NCBI GenBank assembly: GCA_965153355.1
Contig: OZ231127.1
Coordinates: 69,192,001-69,256,000, forward strand
DNA length: 64,000 nt
From: Flaccisagitta enflata
Lineage: Eukaryota > Chaetognatha > Sagittoidea > Aphragmophora
Direction of reading: 5' to 3'
Shown here: one piece after another, positions 61,063 through 64,000 of the stretch
How the letters are laid out: the number at the start of each line of letters is the position of its first letter
How positions within the stretch are numbered: the first letter of the stretch is position 1
Notes under the pieces: model-generated
What the model saw: only the letters and a program-made list of their open reading frames with translations
What the model was told of the DNA's origin: nothing
Databases searched by the model: none
Program-made: the position numbers and the translations under genes

Positions 61063-61605
61063 GCAGCGGCCCCGAAGGAGCCGATGACCTATGCTTTCAC
61101 AAAGGGGAAATTTCTCCTTCTTCTCCTACGTTCCCTGTAAGACTCAAATCCTAGCCTTGAGACTCAGCATGAAGGCCCAAATTCCAGCCTCAAGGCTTAA
61201 ATCTCAGCCTCACTGCACGAATTCCGGCCTCAGGGCTCAAACCCCAGCCCAAAACTCAGCCCCAAGTCTCAAATCCCAGACCAAAGGCTCAAATCCTATT
61301 CTCTAAGCTCAAATCCCAGCCCCAAAACCCCAATTCCAGCCTTTAGGCCCAAATCCTAACCCATAGGACCCAGTGTTGAGGCTCTTATTCCAGCCCTATG
61401 GCCAATATCCCAACCAGTGTCAGCCTCAGGGCTGAAATCCCAGTCTTGTAATCAAAATCAACCCTTTCAACTATGAAATGCTCCATGATTCTTCATGTGT
61501 CAAAGCATGGGTCATTGGTCCCTTTGGGGCAGCTGCTCCTCTCATCCTCTCACCCTCCCATACACTAAGCTAGGTGCATCGGGTACCGCTGACCATCTAA
61601 TGCTT
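61063..61605. repeat. GGTACCCG-box element with minisatellite core
   Basis: GCAGCGGCCCCGAAGGAGCC, GATGACCTATGCTTTCACA, then about 15 degenerate units of the TCAAATCCCAGCC type (61140-61450), then TGTCAAAGCATGGGTCATTG, TTTGGGGCAGCTGC, and the far module CATCGGGTACCGCTGACCAT. Opposite polarity of the outer modules to 53330. Confidence 0.8.
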
Positions 61606-61682
61606 TTGCGACTATTTCCCCATGTTAAATGAGGAAGGTTGTAAATGTATAGTAATAGTGTTACAAAAAATTACTTTTTGTG

Positions 61683-62240
61683 CAGCGGCCCCAAAGGGTC
61701 GATGTCCTGTCGGACACAGGGGTGAATTTCCTTATGTCTGTCCGTCCGTCCGTCCGCCCGTCCGTCCGTCCGTCCGTCCGTCCGTCCGTACGTCCCCCCC
61801 AAGTTTCTCATTTCTCAAATTCCCATTGAATAACATGGGAAAATGACAAAATGCAAACATCCCATTGAATAACATGGAAAATATACAAAAAATTAAAAGA
61901 ATATAAACTTCCTATCGAATAACATCAAAAAATTGATGAAAAATAAAAAGGAAAACAAGATTCCTATTGAATAACATGGAATATTGATTAAAAAAATGAA
62001 AAAATGATGAAATTCTTATTGAATAACATGTATTATAGATAAAAGATGTAAGACTCCCATTGAATATCATGGAAAATTGTCCAAAAGGCCTGAAATTTGC
62101 CTTCTCAGGAATCTCAGGATGTAAGGAAATTCACCCCTGTGTCCTACAGGACATCGGTCCTTTGGGGCTGCTGCCCTGGTCTCACTCAACTTCTTCAGCT
62201 GATCACTCCAAGCAGGGCATCGGGTACCGCTGACCATGTG
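61683..62240. repeat. GGTACCCG-box element with GTCC tract and CATTGAATAACATGG units
   Basis: GCGGCCCCAAAGGGTCGATG, CCTGTCGGACACAGGGGTGA, a (GTCC)n run at 61738-61795, then about six 40-45 bp units containing CCCATTGAATAACATGG, then the mirror block TTCACCCCTGTGTCCTACAG and GGGCATCGGGTACCGCTGAC. Confidence 0.8.
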
Positions 62241-62246
62241 CAATCA

Positions 62247-62360
62247 GGAGCAGAGCACTCTCGCACTTGACTTTCCAGGTGACAACGTGTGAAACAATTG
62301 TTAGGTAATCAGGAGCAGAGCACTCTCGCTCTTGACTTTCCAGGTGACAACGTGTGAAAA
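62247..62360. repeat. Tandem duplication, 66-bp unit, two copies
   Basis: AATCAGGAGCAGAGCACTCT through GGTGACAACGTGTGAAA occurs twice with one or two differences. Confidence 0.9.
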
Positions 62361-62470
62361 GTGGTGCATTGGCCAGAAAAGTGAGACAAAGAAGAAAACC
62401 AAAGTGAAGGCGGAAAATGAAGGCAGACACGTCTCACGACGAGGACAGGAAAACTGCCTTGAGAGTTTTT

Positions 62471-62664
62471 AGTCGCGTGCTACGTGACTCTACACCCCGC
62501 TTTGTCCGTCCGTCCGTCGGTCGGTTGGTCGGTCGGTCACACTTTACTTTTATTATGTTTTTTATTTTTGTACCTCACTGCTCCTGCCCAAATAGTCTAG
62601 TAACCTCAAATATAGCCCCTGCCCACCCGCACGCGACTTTGGTAGCCGTGTATCCGGCCTTGTT
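62471..62664 (+). repeat. AGTCGCG-hairpin family member, complete
   Basis: AGTCGCGTGCTACGTGACTC, GTCCGTCCGTCGGTCGGTTG, CCTGCCCACCCGCACGCGAC, GTAGCCGTGTATCCGGCC and TTGTT end. Nearly identical layout to 47911-48125. Confidence 0.85.
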
Positions 62665-63180
62665 TTTTAACGACAGACTGTGAATCTATGATTTCTGGCA
62701 CTGTCTTAGCTCTGTCCAATGTGCAGAGCTAAGGCAGCTCATTGTAGATTGGAAGGTTACCTCTTATAAATAAGTAAATTACATTCGAGAGCGATTCAGG
62801 TCTGTCCTTTGACAATCGTCCTAAAGCAAGTTATTGCCGTCGGGTGGTTAAAGCTTACTTACACGAATCAATTGACAAACTCGCTTCTTCCGATGGAAAA
62901 GAGTTGATAAGGGGTGATTCAATACACCCCCCCTGTCAATCCTCCGAATGCAAAGTATTCCCATCGGGTGGTTGAATTAACATACTCGTTTCATAACTGG
63001 AACTGAATTTGCAGTCATACGTCAGTCTAGCAAGGGAGAGTTTTCTTTTACGTCTTTTTCTGTTCCTTTCCCATCATTTCATCGATTTGCTAACGTCTGT
63101 ATTCTTTGCCATGTTGATGGCGAAATGACCAAAAGAAATTTGTTATGGACTTGTGATGATGATAAACACAAGGAAATGAA

Positions 63181-63211
<31 letters not shown>

Positions 63212-63306
63212 GTCGTTTCTTTAATAGCCATACATCCAATCCTGTCAGAAAATCGTAGAGACCTGCAATAGATATTTTAACGCACCATTTCTTCTCCCAC
63301 CCGATC

Positions 63307-63310
<4 letters not shown>
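62665..63310. other. Intron sequence with short GA repeat
   Basis: End of GPCR intron 2. Two similar blocks with (T/C)CGGGTGGTT(A/G)AA lie near 62840 and 62960; (GA)n at 63185-63210. Confidence 0.5.

Positions 63311-63383
<73 letters not shown>
63311..63383 (+). repeat. (CT)n tract serving as polypyrimidine tract of a 3' splice site
   Basis: About 36 CT units ending 10 bp before the CAG acceptor of GPCR exon 3. On the sense strand it provides an extreme polypyrimidine tract. Confidence 0.8.
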
Positions 63384-63387
<4 letters not shown>

Positions 63388-63393
63388 TCTCAG

Positions 63394-63564
63394 GTAACTT
63401 GGCCATGAGTGACTTGTTGCTCAGTTTTTTGGTGCTGCCCTTTTCTATGGCCAAGGAGCTTTTGGGTCTTTGGCCATTTGGAGAATTCATCTGCAATTTG
63501 TGGCTCTCCATCGATGTTCTTCTCTGCACCGCCTCCATTTGGGCAATCGTCGCAATAGCCTTGG
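63394..63564 (+). CDS. GPCR coding exon 3 (transmembrane helices 2 and 3)
   Basis: 171 bp, phase 1-1, acceptor ATATCTCAG and donor TTGG|GTGAGT. Encodes GNLAMSDLLLSFLVLPFSMA, then KELLGLWPFGEFICNLWLSI, then DVLLCTASIW. Asp175 is 2.50, Cys202 is 3.25 (disulfide) and Asp209 is 3.32, the amine-binding aspartate, followed by the aminergic CTAS motif. The split last codon is G plus two bases at position 3.49, so the next exon should begin the DRY motif; it is outside the window. Best resemblance by eye is to adrenergic, octopamine, dopamine and serotonin receptors; the LVLPFSMAKELLGLWPFG stretch is closest to alpha-adrenergic/octopamine types, but the subtype is not secure. Confidence 0.92.
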
Positions 63565-63569
63565 GTGAG

Positions 63570-64000
63570 TTCTTTCATTCATATTCATTCATTCATTCAT
63601 TCATTCATTCATTCATTCATTCATTCATTCATTCATTCATTCATTCATTCACTCTTTCATTCATTCATTCATTCATTCATTCATTCATTCATTCATTCAT
63701 CATTCATTCATTCATTCATTCATTCATTCATTCATTCATTCATTCATTCAATCAATCATTCATTCATTCATTCATTCATTCATTCATTCATTCATTCTTT
63801 CATTCTGTCATTTATTAGCACGTCCATTCGCTCATTCATCCATTCATTCATTAATTCATTCAATCATTACTCCCTTCATTCATTCATTCTTTCATTCATT
63901 CATTTGTTAGCTCATTCATTCGCTCATTCACTCACTCATTCATTCATTCATTCATTCGCTCATTCATTTGCTCATTCATTCATTCATTCAGTCATTCATT
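63570..64000. repeat. (ATTC)n microsatellite, reaches the window edge
   Basis: More than 430 bp of ATTC units beginning 16 bp after the GPCR exon 3 donor; interrupted more in the right half. The Ser/Ile/His/Phe open frame here is an artefact. Confidence 0.95.

Noticed and set aside
63399-63818. GPCR exon 3 reading through into an Ile/His/Ser repeat tail
   Set aside because: A clear GTGAGT donor follows 63564 at position 3.49 of the receptor; the tail is an ATTC array in the intron.

Overview
The window is animal nuclear DNA, most likely from a marine-type invertebrate whose lineage I cannot name. The evidence is GT-AG introns interrupting LRR, ankyrin and rhodopsin-type GPCR coding sequence, an XK-related membrane protein, a retrotransposon gag, and a very heavy load of microsatellites and short DNA transposons. 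Nothing prokaryotic is present. Coding exons make up under 15 percent of the sequence.

Layout. 1-4126 is one copy of a compound dispersed repeat whose second copy lies at 40365-45247. 4452-4965 carries the last two exons of an ankyrin-repeat gene (+). It is tail-to-tail with a Roco-type gene (-, 6301-12368), which has three near-identical 135-bp LRR exons followed by one large exon encoding LRR, Roc GTPase, COR, a HEPN domain with an intact RNLVAH motif, and a ubiquitin-like C-terminus. Upstream of it lies a 1.5-kb minisatellite with a 30-bp unit (12431-13903). 14-22.4 kb is repeats: microsatellites, a three-layer nest of foldback elements with a tRNA-like relic in the middle (17734-18746), and a 550-bp AAAG array. 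22903-24597 is an intronless XK-related gene (+). 27-32 kb holds a decayed Ty3/gypsy-type gag (-), a TA-flanked DNA element 8 bp from its start codon, and an unrecognised frameshifted ORF. 32-40 kb is AT-rich, with microsatellites and no gene I can support. 40.3-46.9 kb is a nest of elements inserted into one another. 51186-63564 holds the first three coding exons of an aminergic-type GPCR (+). Their intron phases and conserved residues fit exactly, and the gene runs off the right edge just before the DRY motif.

Genes and their possible roles. The Roco-HEPN protein looks like a signalling NTPase with an RNA-cleaving or RNA-binding HEPN module, a combination suggestive of innate immunity or cell-death control. 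The LRR cassette exons look recently duplicated, which would diversify a sensor region. The XK-related protein belongs to a family that includes phospholipid scramblases. The GPCR should bind a biogenic amine through Asp 3.32. No functional link between these neighbours is visible.

Mobile DNA. The repeats give the clearest novel structure: (i) seven foldback or TIR elements flanked by TA, two supported by occupied versus empty sites; (ii) a TIR family beginning CAGTCAGTGGACAAAAC with an apparent 4-bp target duplication and, in one member, arms built of iterated palindromes; (iii) a 130-260 bp family built around an AGTCGCG hairpin, a GTCC/GGTC tetramer tract and an AACAAGGCC end; (iv) a family bounded by GGTCAGCGGTACCCG and a GCGGCCCCGAAGGGGTCGAT box enclosing an inverted minisatellite.
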